A stretch of 64,000 nucleotides of DNA from Planococcus citri (lineage: Eukaryota > Arthropoda > Insecta > Hemiptera > Pseudococcidae), in NCBI RefSeq assembly GCF_950023065.1, contig NC_088678.1:76789590-76853589 (forward strand), in the 5' to 3' direction. The notes beneath the pieces are model-generated. The model searched no databases, was not told the DNA's origin, and saw only the letters and a list, made by a program, of their open reading frames with translations. The first letter of the stretch is position 1. Every line of letters starts with the position of its first letter. The position numbers and the translations under genes were made by a program. Shown one piece after another: positions 10,574 to 21,261 of the stretch.

Positions 10574-11874
10574 ATGCTGATTTTGCTTCTCACCATCCGC
10601 ATCAGATTGCTAATGCATCACAAATTGATGTACCTACATGGTCTCACATAAATACTATCAATGTGTTACCTGTAAATGCGGAAATGATTGCGGAAGCTAC
10701 GTTGTTAGAACCCTCATCAGCATCTTTAATTGCCCAGCTGAGAGGGGAAGAGCGGTGTACGTTAAAACCGAGTGAATTAGCTCAATATTCTCTACATGGT
10801 AATTGCATCATGAAAAATGACCGTGTTTATATACCTGCATCTTTACGCAAGCCTGTGTTAGCTGAATTACATCGAGGTCACTGCGGCATCGTTCGGTGTA
10901 AACAGTTAGCTAGGAGTTATGTCTACTGGCCTAAAATTGATCGAGACATTGAAGAAATGGTATCTGCGTGTCCGACCTGCGTTAAAAAGGATCCGCCTAA
11001 AGAACCATTTCACCCTTGGCAAAATCCGAATGCTCCATGGTTGCGCATCCATGCGGATATTGGTCAAGTTGGCAATACATACTTGCTAGTTATTGTTGAT
11101 GCATCTTCAAAGTGGCCTGAGGGTTACGTATTACACTCGACAACATCTCAGAGAATAATTGCATGCTTCGAAGATACTTTTGCTCGATTTGGGTTACCTG
11201 CGACCTTGGTCACCGATAATGGGCCTCAATTTGCTGCCACGGAATTTGCCGAATTTGTTCGAAGAAATGGTATCAACCATGTTTTTTCACCTCTGTACTG
11301 CCCTTACTCCAATGGCCAAGCAGAACGATTTATTCAAATTGTTAAACGAGGTATTGCAGCTGATCAAGTTGGTAGTATGGAAGAACGTTTACAAAGAGTA
11401 CTTTTTGCTTATCGACAAAATAAGTGCTCATCTACTGGTAAATCTCCTGCTGCTGCGATGTTGGGTCGAGAATTGCGAACTCATTTAGACCTAGTTAAAC
11501 CTACGAATGCTCCTGAAACATCAACCATTCCTGCTCGTCGTTCGTTCAACGTTAATGAAAATGTACAACTGCGTATGCACAATAATCGACAGAAATGGAC
11601 CAATGGTGTAGTTCTGCAGAAATTAGGAGAAGTGGTTTATCTGGTCAAAGATGAATCTAACCAGACCCATAAACGTCATATTAATCAACTAAGACGAGCT
11701 GCAGTTCCAAAATCCGATCCAATACCTATTGCGATATTTCCTGATCCTGCACCAAGGTCAATTGCAAATATTCCTGCGCCGCGTACGCCTCAATCTGCAC
11801 CGCGTACGCCTCCACCAGCGCCGATGCGTCGGTCTGAGCGAGAGCGTCGCGCGCCCTTGCGTTATTCTCCTTAG
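10573..11874 (+). pseudogene. Integrase region of pol, out of frame by one base
   Basis: Coding resumes in another frame immediately at 10573, and the first usable ATG is 10663. This is consistent with loss of one base near 10571, so pol is interrupted rather than divided by design. The region has an HHCC zinc module (HRGHCG then CPTC), the catalytic core with Asp at 11056 (HADIGQ), Asp at 11215 (TDNGPQF) and Glu at 11323 (GQAERF; D-x35-E spacing), then a C-terminal basic region with GPY/F-like character and a proline/arginine-rich tail. The stop TAG (11872-11874) runs into the polypurine tract. Without full-length pol the element is probably unable to move by itself, unless ribosomes shift frame here. 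Confidence 0.9.
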
Positions 11875-11884
11875 GGGGGAAGAC
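11873..11884 (+). other. Polypurine tract
   Basis: AGGGGGGAAGAC lies directly before the 3' LTR, the expected plus-strand primer site. It overlaps the stop codon of pol. Confidence 0.85.
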
Positions 11885-12085
11885 TGTTATGTCGCTATTA
11901 TCTCGATAGATCGCACTCGTGCGTTCTGACGAGTTGTAAATAACCACTCTTGAAGTCCAACGAAGTTGTACTTTTAAAAAACTATCAATCATGCTCATGT
12001 AAATATATTCGTGTAGTTAAAATGTAATTAAAATGTATAAAATGCAAGTGCAGTTTCGTCTTCGTTATTAATGCAAGGATATATT
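11885..12085 (+). repeat. 3' LTR of Ty3/gypsy element
   Basis: 201 bp, 200/201 identical to the 5' LTR. The next bases (12087-12091) repeat the GGTTC found before the 5' LTR. Confidence 0.95.
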
Positions 12086-12091
12086 GGGTTC

Positions 12092-12440
12092 CGAAAGGGT
12101 AACCACCTGCTTGCGGTGTCTAAGTACTGAATGTGTGTAAATGAAACACCTGCTGGTGTTCTAAAAACCTTTCTCAAAATTGAACAATAGAGAAATGTTT
12201 AAAATTGAACAATGGGAAAGATAACACTGTAGATAAGAATATTTTAGGACACCTGCGGTGTTACATTTTAAAACAGATGTCGGCTTCGCTTTTGATAAAA
12301 TCTTTTCCATTATTCAATTTTGAAAAATAAATTTTAAAATTGAACAATAGAAAAGATTTTAGAACCCCTGTGGTGTTACATAAATTTCAAAATTTATCTG
12401 ACATCGGCTTTGCTTTTGTCGGTTTTGCTTTTGATATGGC
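12092..12440. repeat. CACCTGCGGTGTTAC-type interspersed repeat
   Basis: Variants of ACACCTGCGGTGTTAC recur (about 12105, 12150, 12250, 12365), separated by AT-rich text containing AAAATTGAACAATAGAAAAG. A related block lies at 25680-26110 in the intron of copy 2 (CCCCTGCGGTGTTACATAAA). The stretch before the LTR element (7710-7731) already contains ACCACCTGC, so the element inserted into or beside such a repeat. Non-coding. Confidence 0.55.
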
Positions 12441-12719
12441 CCTATTCCCCTTTTTATTCTTTTTTTGGTACAAATTTTCGTAATTAATTGCAATTACTCA
12501 AGAAGCTAATTGAGTAATTGCAATTATAATTACAGCGCTGAATGCCTCACATCAAGCCGCATCTACGTAAGGAAATTTCAAAAAAATCGGCTCGTCCATC
12601 TAAGAGAACATTCATTCCAAAGAATTTTTCCACTTTCAGACCGAAACTAAAATGAATAGAAAAGGAAATCAAGAGAAAAAATATAAAATTACAAAATAAT
12701 GATTTTAAAAATGGAAAAA

Positions 12720-13830
12720 GCAGCACTTTTGAGACAAATTATGACAAACATTAGGACTTTTTGACAATTTTTTCAAAAACTGTACTTTCAATCTATGTAT
12801 TGTGGCTAACACAAGATTTTATTAACAATTTTGGCATAAAATAGAATTTTTTGGATAATTCATCAGAAAAAGGCCTTTGCCCACAATATTTCGTCAAAAA
12901 AGTGGAACTCGCAGACAATTTTGACAAAAAGCAGTATGTTGGCTAAAAGCAACTTTTTTTTACAATACCTAGGTAGGTACATAATTAACCTATTTATTTT
13001 GAAATAACTAAGAAAAAATTAAATTATGACAATGATTTGGCAAAAAAACAGGATTTTTTTTAGAATAATTTTGGGAAAATCAAGAATTCTTGCCGATTTA
13101 GGCAACATGATCTTTTGAACTTTTCGGCAAAAAACAGGCGTTTTCTTTTGGCAATTTTTACAAAAGTTAGGAATTTTTTTATAATTTTGACAAGAAAAGA
13201 ACTGATTCACGATTCTGACACAAACGAGATTTTTTTGAAAATTTAGGCAAGAACAACATTGCAGACAATTCTGGTAAAAAACATAACACGGACTTCTTAG
13301 GATCATTTTGGCAAAAGAAGGAAATTTTGAAATTTTGGCTACAATCAAAGTTTTTTGGTCATTTCTGCAAAAAATATTAGGACTTTCCTGATAACGTCAA
13401 AAAAAGGTACTTTTTCAACAATTTTGAAAAAAACAGGACTTTTTAGGAAATTTTTGACAAAAGTTGGGATTTTTTTTACAATTTTGGCGAAAATGAGACT
13501 TTTTTACAATTATTCTAGAGATAAGATTTTTTGAACATTTTGGCATAAAACATGTGCTTTTTTGGCAATTTTTACAAAAAGTTGAGATTTTTTGATAATT
13601 ATGGCAATAAATTGGAATTTTTGAAATTTTGGACAACAACAGATGTTTTTGTTCATTTTAAAAATATTAGGATTTTTTGATAAAGTCATTGAGAAGAAAA
13701 TGTATTTTTCGACAATTATGACCAAAAACAGTGCTTTTTTGATAATTTCGACAAAAGTTAGGATTTTTTTATAATTTTCACAAAAATGTGACTTTATGGA
13801 TAATTTTGGCAAAAGCAGGAATTTTTGACG
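12720..13830. repeat. Degenerate T-rich tandem repeat, unit about 35-45 bp
   Basis: About 1.1 kb of strand-asymmetric sequence reiterates motifs such as GACAATTTTGGCAAAAA and AGGATTTTTTGA with variable spacing. The period drifts, as in an old minisatellite. Long reading frames on the minus strand here are by-products of the repeat. It lies in the intron before the exon at 15075. Confidence 0.6.
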
Positions 13831-13839
13831 AGTTTGAGG

Positions 13840-15070
13840 TAGCGATTTTTCGCCCCATACTATGTAGCGACATGACCAACGTGAGAATTATCAGATAGTG
13901 CACAGTGCAGGTGCCATAATACCTCATCTCATGACTTGGCTGCAAAAGATGTGATGTGTGCGCGCGCTTAGCTCAGTAGATGAGCGTTTTTACAACCTTT
14001 TGAACACGTTTTCTAGGGTGAAATTCGACGCTCAACATTTTTTGTTCTATACATTTTTCGCATATTTTGCATAATTTTGCAAAAAAGTGCGAAAAACACG
14101 TATTTTTTAGGGTTTTTTTGCAAATATGAGCCTTTTGCAGACAAAATTTCTATTTCATGGATTAGTAGGAAGAAAGTACTTGTAAAAAGACACATTTTGG
14201 CGAAAACAGTTTTTGTGTAGTATCCTTCAGTTCGGAGCTGTGGCGCTTCAAAGTTTTCTTTTGTCAATTTTACCCCCACCACTACGATAAAATTTTTTGA
14301 AAAAAATCGTGTTGAAAGTCCCAGGCTCTCCCTACACATTCCGCGTGGTACCAGAATTTTATCCCCACCACTCATGGATACCGAATTTTTCGCGCAAAAA
14401 CGCGTTTTTTGGCTGTACTGATCAAGGGGGGGTGGGTTGGGGGGCGGGAATTCCGCTCGAAAATTTTTATTGAAGGTACCCAACAATAATACATCATGAT
14501 TTTCCAAATCTGGGAACAGGGCCATTTCACCTATCTTAACCGGGAATACCCTTTCAAAAAAATATACATTTTTCGCGAAAATGTTCAAAAAACTTGACGT
14601 ATGTATTACTCTTGGAGTTGCATGAAAAAGTCATCACCGACGAATAAAAAAGTGTACACGTGACCAATCGCCTTCGGGTCTGGTCAGATCATCTTAGAAT
14701 CATTTAAAAACACACCTTAAATTTTTTCCTGTTGGATAGCACCCATATAGAATACGAAAAAAGCGGGTACCCCGCAAGTAGCAACCCCATATTACCTGCT
14801 TTTACCCTATCGGTTGTGAAGTAGGCAATTTTATAACTTGGTCAATGGTCATCAAACCAACAATTTACTTAATAATGGTTTCAAATATGAAATTTAGAAC
14901 TCTACAAGTTAGGCTCGGTTCATTTTTCCCATGATTTTCTCCCAAATTTTCAAGTTTTATTGCAATTTTGATCTTTACGTTGGAAAGGTCCGGATGACAG
15001 CGTTTTTTTTCTTTTTTTTTTTTGACCAACATATCTACTTATTTGTACATCATTACTATGCTTATTTACT
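13840..15070. other. Intronic repeat-rich stretch
   Basis: No gene. 14000-14590 resembles the 1-540 / 17640-18330 repeat family (GGGTACC-type blocks, CCATTTCACC, AATACCCT). CTTAGCTCAGTAG at about 13969 resembles a tRNA D-arm but no full tRNA follows. The last about 70 bases (poly-T, then GACCAACATATCTACTTA) match 24010-24085, the same intron end in copy 2. Confidence 0.45.
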
Positions 15071-15074
15071 GTAG

Positions 15075-17410
15075 ATGGGTGATATCCAGATACAAAATGT
15101 ATCGTTTACTCATATGAGTCCATCATTGCGACCACTCCACGATAGACTATACGCTGGTGCTGTGGGATTGCATTCTCATGATAGAGACTACTTCTTAGAA
15201 CACTGCAAAAAACTTGGATTAGAGAAGAAATTTTCATTCTACACTAAGTAAGTTCATTTTTTGGCCTATATGTGTATTTACTTACTAATATAATTTGCTC
15301 GTAAAATAGCATACTTCGTATACCCATGTACCTACTACCTATATATAGCTATCTACCTGATAATTTTATCCTTTCGCTTTGCTCTCTGTGATTAGAAAAA
15401 ACGTGAAATTTTCTATGTTGAAATTATAGTTATCCTTGGGACCATAGTACCTCTGAATTGATGTTATGCGGCGAAGACAAGACAAAGTTTCGGGGTAACT
15501 TGCAATACGTCGCTATGATAACTGATACAATAATTCCGTTGGGAGGATGGTTGATTAAAACGCAAAGGTAGTCTTTTACTTTTATGATCATCAAACTGGA
15601 ACTTTCGATCACGCGTAGATATAGTAATAGTATCCTCCAGACATTTATATTTACATTTGTTTACTTTTAAACAGTGTTTTTTTACATCATAACGATAAAA
15701 GTGTTCGAACAATGGAATTCCTAGATAGAGTTTTCATAATTGAACCCGACTCGCCATACATTAGTGTGCCAAGAAAGGACATAGATAAAATCCACGAAGC
15801 ATTACACATCACAACATCGAAAAATGGAAATTTAGAGGAGGTTAGAACAAATACTTGATTTTAGGTATTCAGCCATATTATTCGCTTTTATTTCTTCCTC
15901 AACATTCAAGCAGCATAATAATTATAATTTTCGCGAACATAAGTACCTATTGAACTCGTTTACCTGCTTGAAAACAGGTTGACTGCAAAACCGTTTATAC
16001 GTTACCGAGTATCACGTTTAGAATCGCTGACACAGATTTCACTCTTGAAGGGAATGATTACATCCAGCAGGTATAACAGTATGGTCTACACTATTATTCG
16101 TGGTTAACCATAAGACTTTTCAGAGAATAGGCAAAGGGGCAATCAGTGTCACTGACAAGAGTGCAAGACGGAGCAATTCGCACCGGTGCGTGTTTTTAAA
16201 AAAGTTTGCAACTTCATTTTTTGATGAGAAAATGCAATCGTCTGCTTCCAACAGAAAAGGGAAACGAAAACCTGTTTTTGCTATTGAAGAAAGAATGTAT
16301 AAAATAAAAGAAATGCAACCTCCATTTTTGAACAAAAACTGAAAACCTCTATTTTTCAAAGGAACTACTATGTAGTAAGCTTTGCTTGCAAAAAGAAGTC
16401 TACGTGAAAAATCTCTCTCAAAAAATGGTGCTCGTCACGAAACAAAAGGGCCTCCCCCCTATAAGATGGGCGAAACGGCCTTTGATCCATAATGGGTCTA
16501 AAGTGGCCCAAAAAGTCACCCTTGATGTAAAAACTCCATACACATTTTTGAGCTCCCACCCCGTCCTCTTTTGGAGAAACTGCCACCTAAACATAAAAAA
16601 TTCAAAGATTCGTATCTTGGGGAGGGGGGGGGGTGGTCGATGAAAAATTTTGAAATTTTCACAGATTGTGTACATTATATTATAGGGGTACACCCAGTAA
16701 TTTCTTGAAATTTTTCCCTCTCCATTTCCTTAGTTTTTCAGGGGCTTGAAAATTTTGAACCCTTTGAAAAAATTTTTGATTTGAAATTGCGAGCGATAGG
16801 AAACATCTAAAAAGGTGGGGTTGGTCTCATTTGAAAGAGGATCTCAATGCGCACATTTTGACCTACTTGAAAAAATTGTAAGTTGCAAATTGAACAAACC
16901 ATTGGACTTTGAAAACAAAACCACTTTGGGAGGATGTGTTGGACAGTAGTGGGATGTTTTGGACATGCTGAGAAAAGTCTTTTCTGGATTTGCCGGATAA
17001 AACTGAGGCATTCTTACACCCAAACACAACAAATTAACACGAATTTATCGCAGTGTCCAAAACATCCCCACTATGCCATTTCTACTTCAACTGGCTGTGG
17101 GAAAAAAGTATCAGTTTTTCACGAAAAGGTGATTCTGTCGATAGCCCCGATCGCATTAGGTCAATTGAGATGCACAATAAAACTTTGATGCAGCTAATTA
17201 TTTCCACAGTTGACGCAAAATGATCAACAAGTCTGCATAGTTCGGTTGATACCGCAAGCTTATTATCACTCAGATTATTGGACCATGGGAAACGTTTTTA
17301 CCAGAAAGTTTTACACTGTAATCGATGCAGAGAAGGGGAGAATTGGATTCGCCGAAAGCATTCATGGGAATAGACCTGAGGTCTTCCTTTATAAGCGTGA
17401 CTCAGAATAA
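15075..17410 (+). CDS. A1 aspartic-protease-like copy 1, C-terminal exons
   Basis: Exons: 15075-15247, 15430-15567, 15675-15840, 15978-16070 and 17210-17410, all GT-AG with compatible phases. They encode in order DIQIQNVSF and GLEKKFSFYTK (end of N-lobe), SELMLCGEDKTKFRGNLQYV (the family's GGE..GG.D..Y.G block), the second active-site strand, VDCKTVYTLPSITFRI and GNDYIQQ, then the terminal YWTMGNVFTRKFYTVID / RIGFAE block. In the second catalytic motif the expected D-T-G is E-P-D (FIIEPDSPYI), so a catalytic Asp is absent. The frame ends with a TAA stop. Linkage to 5066-5620 is by paralogy with copy 2. With both triads altered, I infer no peptidase activity. Possible roles (ligand binding, secreted decoy) are speculative. 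Confidence 0.7.
16124..16890. other. Intron of copy 1; conserved acceptor-preceded segment and repeats
   Basis: After TTTTCAG at 16123 an 72-codon frame is open to 16342. The matching segment in copy 2 (25128-25160) differs by a one-base indel and stops after ten codons, so I do not call an exon. It could be an alternative or former last exon. 16370-16700 parallels 25380-25660. The remainder is AT-rich with G runs. Confidence 0.3.
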
Positions 17411-17639
17411 GGATTTTGATTTGATTTGAAATATGCATCCTACATACTTGTGAATTTCTATTTTATAAGAATAAAATGATAAAATGGAATGGTCCTGACC
17501 AATAATTCACCATTAATATAACTGATACGAGTAGATGAAACACTTGTCAAGTAAAATCAAAAATCATTCGAAAAATGGCGTGTTTCAAATCACATTTTTC
17601 GTAATTCGCTTGATTACTGTATTTTTTAGTGATTCAAAA

Positions 17640-18335
17640 TCGGCCAAGATGGGGCTGAGAAAAGAGTTAATGAAATTTCAAAAAATGGGAGTTTCCCAAA
17701 AAGGAGAGGTGGTGTGGTGTGGATCTAAAATTTTTCACGTGGTAGTTTCTCGATAGTACCCACATTCTATGCTAGTATCAACCCGAACGCTCTCGGGGGC
17801 CATTTCACCACTCCATGCGTCGATAGTTTTTTTGTGTTTTTTTAGAAATACCCTCTTATTTGAATGATTCCAGCCACACCCCCCTTGGTGGTAGAAGGAC
17901 AGTTGATATATCACTAGATCGGAAATTTGACGTAGAACAAAAAAGTACTGAACTGTTTTCGACGTAAAATCATCCCTTGAGGAGAAAACGGCAAAAACCC
18001 ATTGGGGTGGGGGGTTAAGCACCCCATAAAAAAATTAGCAAGAGGGGTACGGGGTGGTAACTCTCAGGAATTATTCAGGGGGTCACCCTCGACAATTTTC
18101 CGCAAAAAAGTCTGGGCCAGGTAAAAATGTTTTTTTTTTTTTTGGCGATTTTTCACCTAATTTGCCTACACTAATATTTTGAGAACACATATTACCCCCT
18201 CCGAGGGTACCTCTGACCCTGAAATTTTTCCTGAGTGACTTTCAACTCAAAATGAAAACCTCCATAGAGTTTGGTGAAAATCCTGAAACTTTTTGTTTTT
18301 TCACGATGCATCCTATAACGCACATGAATTTTTAG
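17640..18335. repeat. Dispersed repeat separating protease-like copies 1 and 2
   Basis: Similar to 1-540 (GGGGCTGAGAAAAG, TATCAACCCGAACGC, GGGGGCCATTTCACC) and, in reverse, to the ends of the 39921-42254 element. It abuts the truncated 3' flank of copy 1 and the 5' flank of copy 2, so it probably marks or followed the duplication junction. No coding potential. Confidence 0.5.
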
Positions 18336-18677
18336 GTGTTACTTACGTACAAATTGAACTTGAAAATTAAATCAGTAGGCACCCAAACGCTATTAATCAT
18401 ACAAGTAGATATGACTGTACGGAATGGCAAAGTAAATTTCCTACTACGTAACAAGACGCTGTCTGAAAAGTACACCATCCTTAATTTCGGGAAATTGACA
18501 TCCGCTAGATTTGAAATAAGTGTGATTATAATAGGCCTAAATCAAAACCATACCCGTGTTATTTTCAGTTTTAATCGAGTGCACGTACTCGTAGGTTGAT
18601 AACTCAGTTTTAAATTGAGAAAGAAAAATTCAAATTGCTATTCGTTGTAAAGTTTTTCAGCCACAGCGGCGCATTCC
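18336..18677 (+). promoter_or_regulatory. Conserved 5' flank of protease-like copy 2
   Basis: Aligns with 4700-5065 including the 62-codon upstream frame (here 18411-18599, extended upstream in frame) and the GCCACAGCGGCGCATTC leader directly before the ATG. This should be the promoter and leader of copy 2. Confidence 0.4.
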
Positions 18678-20464
18678 ATGAAAATGAAGTTATTATGTGT
18701 GGGTCATTCCATGCCAAATCGGCGGATTTTTGCACGAGGGGTCTTCGATTTTTTTCAAAATCAGATCATTTGTAGAGGTCATCAAACGATGACGAATGAC
18801 GCAAACCGGACATTTTTTCGATTTTTTTTGACGGAGCTGTGGCGCTTCAAAGTTCTCCAAAATGGCCGAAAATGGAAAATTTCAGTTGCAAATTGCTCCG
18901 GTTGTACGTGGTATAGAATTTTGAACTTTTTTTCAAATTGTAGTACTTTGAGAGGGTAATCGACGAGTGATGTCAAAATCAGTGTTGCCACTTTCAAAAA
19001 CCTAAAAAAATCGATTTTAAAACTTATAATTTAAATATAACCACGATCTCGGCGAGTAAAAATTCTGAAAAAATTCTCAGTTTTAGTCCTTTTTATATAG
19101 AATAACATATCAAAAAATTGGACTGGCATCTTTTTTCATTTTCGAGAAAAAAAAATTACAAGTTTTACAATTGCTGCAAAAGTACCATCCGAAACCTAAA
19201 AAATGAAAATTTTTGCATTTTTGAAATATTTTACCAATGTGTAGACGATAATGTGAAAAAAATCCCCCTCCCCCCATTTGTCAACGAATTGACATTTTTC
19301 GTGCTATAAATTTTTATTTCAAGAGTGAAATTAATGCATTTTTCGTCAATTTGTCGACAAATTGGGGGGAGGGGGATTTTTTTCACATTATCGTCTACAC
19401 ATTGGTAAAATATTTCAAAAATGCAAAAATTTTCATTTTTTAGGTTTCGGATGGTACTTTTGCAGCAATTGTAAAACTTGTAATTTTTTTTTCTCGAAAA
19501 TGAAAAAAGATGCCAGTCCAATTTTTTGATATGTTATTCTATATAAAAAGGACTAAAACTGAGAATTTTTTCAGAATTTTTACTCGCCGAGATCGTGGTT
19601 ATATTTAAATTATAAGTTTTAAAATCGATTTTTTTAGGTTTTTGAAAGTGGCAACACTGATTTTGACATCACTCGTCGATTACCCTCTCAAAGTACTACA
19701 ATTTGAAAAAAAGTTCAAAATTCTATACCACGTACAACCGGAGCAATTTGCAACTGAAATTTTCCATTTTCGGCCATTTTGGAGAACTTTGAAGCGCCAC
19801 AGCTCCGTCAAAAAAAATCGAAAAAATGTCCGGTTTGCGTCATTCGTCATCGTTTGATGACCTCTACAAATGATCTGATTTTGAAAAAAATCGAAGACCC
19901 CTCGTGCAAAAATCCGCCGATTTGGCATGGAATGACCCGTGTATTACTATTCGTATTCATAAGCATTCGCCACATTGGAGGAAATGGCATCAGGTAAGAA
20001 ACATTAATTTATGATTTTCCATTGTAATTACTAGATACTTAGGTATTTAATTTCACTAACACTGAATCTATCTATGTGCTTTTCAAATCCAATGACTAAA
20101 AACACGTTGATTTATACTTTGAAAGAATACCATTATCAATAAACGATCCTCAAGGTTATAGAAATCAAATGGTAAGCATAAAAGCAAAAATCACTAATAA
20201 GAAAAAAAATCAGTATTGAAATCAACGAATATTCATGCAACGAAAAATGTTTTACAGTTTTATGGAACTATTTCAATTGGAACCCCGCCACAGAAACTGA
20301 ACATATCATTCGATACAACAGTTTATTACAATATACTGCTCACAAATTATTGTGAAGGTTCATATTGCCATGACGGTAAGTCAAACGTATTCCATTACAC
20401 TCAGCATAGACGTAATGCTTATACAGTCCACGGCGATACAGGCAGACTTTTAATTTTTCAATAA
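18678..20464 (+). pseudogene. A1 aspartic-protease-like copy 2, N-terminal exons, broken by a palindrome
   Basis: Exon 1 starts with two possible ATGs (18678, 18684) and is cut after 18700. The rest resumes at 19943-19993 beyond a 1,238-bp palindrome and ends at the same GTAAGA donor as copy 1. Exon 2 is 20126-20171 (RIPLSIND, one codon shorter than copy 1). Exon 3 starts at 20258 with FYGTISIGTPPQ and carries FDTTVYYNILL where DTGSS is expected. Reading on without an intron gives CHDGKSNVFHY and a flap-like VHGDTGRLL, with His where Tyr75 of pepsin would be, then TAA at 20462-20464. The palindrome destroys the signal peptide, so the copy is not translated normally. Confidence 0.7.
18701..19938. 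mobile_element. 1,238-bp near-perfect palindromic (foldback) element
   Basis: Left and right halves are reverse complements with no length difference: paired positions always sum to 38639. The outermost about 570 bases of each arm appear identical. Only a central stretch of roughly 90 bases (about 19275-19365) diverges. The ends are GGGTCATTCCATGCC and its complement. The 4-bp GTGT occurs on both sides (18697-18700, 19939-19942), while the uninterrupted copy 1 has the single site GCGT at the matching position. No transposase is encoded, and the mirrored open frames are by-products. It interrupts the signal-peptide exon of protease-like copy 2. Confidence 0.92.
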
Positions 20465-20709
20465 AATGGCTATAATTGAGCGTTCATCAGCGGCGCCCAC
20501 TCAATAGCAAAAAATGAATCAAATTGCGCACCTGCTTTATTCCAACATTGGCGAAATTGTTTGTATTTTAGTTAATCAACTGCGCCTCTAAGAATTCAGC
20601 TGCTATTTATTTTATCAAAGGGTAGTGCAAAAAGTTTCTGTTTTGCCTTTTGTTCAAAAATTTAAAATAAGCAGAATTATTACGCGTGTGTATAAATTTA
20701 AAATAGTAT

Positions 20710-21255
20710 AAATTACATACCAAGTTCAATAATGTGGGTGATTATAAACGAGTGCGAATTGCAGTCCTCGCCTTCGGCTCGTCCTGCAATTCGCACTCGT
20801 TTATAATCACCCACATTTTTTGAACTTGTGTGTGTAATGTATTTTACGTAATACACACTCGTAATCTCATCATTACACCTCTGTCGCTAGATGCAAAATG
20901 TACGTCATTATGAGCGACCTAATGCCGGGTCAAACACGTACGTAATAGCCGTATTATGTACGTGGTGTTATGTGGCAACACCGCGAAACTCCTCATTACG
21001 TACGCGTTACGTTTGGACATAATTTAACCGGTGAACTGGTGAAGTTTGGTCACTCATAGACGCACATTTTTTGCATCTAAACAACAGAAGTGTAAAATGG
21101 TGAGGTTACGAGTGTTTATTATGTAAAGCACCTTACATTACGCGATTAATAAAGTGTGTGATTATGAACTCGTGCAAAGTTACAGCGCTCGTCTTCGACT
21201 CGCGCAGTAACTTTGCACTCGTTCATAATCACCCACATTATTAATCTAGTAATGT
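20710..21255. repeat. Inverted-repeat element with two long hairpins
   Basis: Hairpin 1 has a perfect 33-bp stem (20732-20764 with 20784-20816), a 19-base loop rich in CG, and an outer extension (CAAGTTCAA / TTGAACTTG). Hairpin 2 (about 21154-21238) has a similar stem (GTGTGATTATGAACTCGTGC) and a similar CG-rich loop. The DNA between them is itself an imperfect inverted repeat: TACACACTCGTAATCTCA near 20860 pairs with its complement near 21110. No open frame is relevant. Confidence 0.75.
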
Positions 21256-21261
21256 AATGTA

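Larger units (their letters stand above)
7737..12085 (+). mobile_element. Ty3/gypsy LTR retrotransposon, recently inserted
   Basis: The element is 4,349 bp with 201-bp direct LTRs at 7737-7937 and 11885-12085, which differ at a single base (7849 G versus 11997 A). Order of parts: LTR, primer-binding site, a single gag-pro-RT-RNaseH frame, integrase in another frame, polypurine tract, LTR. This domain order (RT-RNaseH before integrase) defines Ty3/gypsy. No env-like frame is present. The 5-bp sequence GGTTC flanks both sides (7732-7736 and 12087-12091, with one extra G after the 3' LTR), a target-site duplication. It lies in the intron between the N- and C-terminal exons of protease-like copy 1, in the same orientation. 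Confidence 0.95.

Noticed and set aside
11726..11998. Minus-strand 90-codon frame over the 3' LTR
   Set aside because: Antisense shadow of integrase and LTR.
13960..14030. tRNA at CTTAGCTCAGTAG
   Set aside because: Only a D-arm-like word; the downstream sequence lacks a T-arm and acceptor partner.
16124..16342. Extra exon of protease-like copy 1
   Set aside because: The copy 2 counterpart is shifted and stops after ten codons; the terminal exon at 17210 fits the family better.
18782..19857. Mirrored 60-96-codon frames on both strands
   Set aside because: They are the two arms of one palindrome read twice; no family resemblance.
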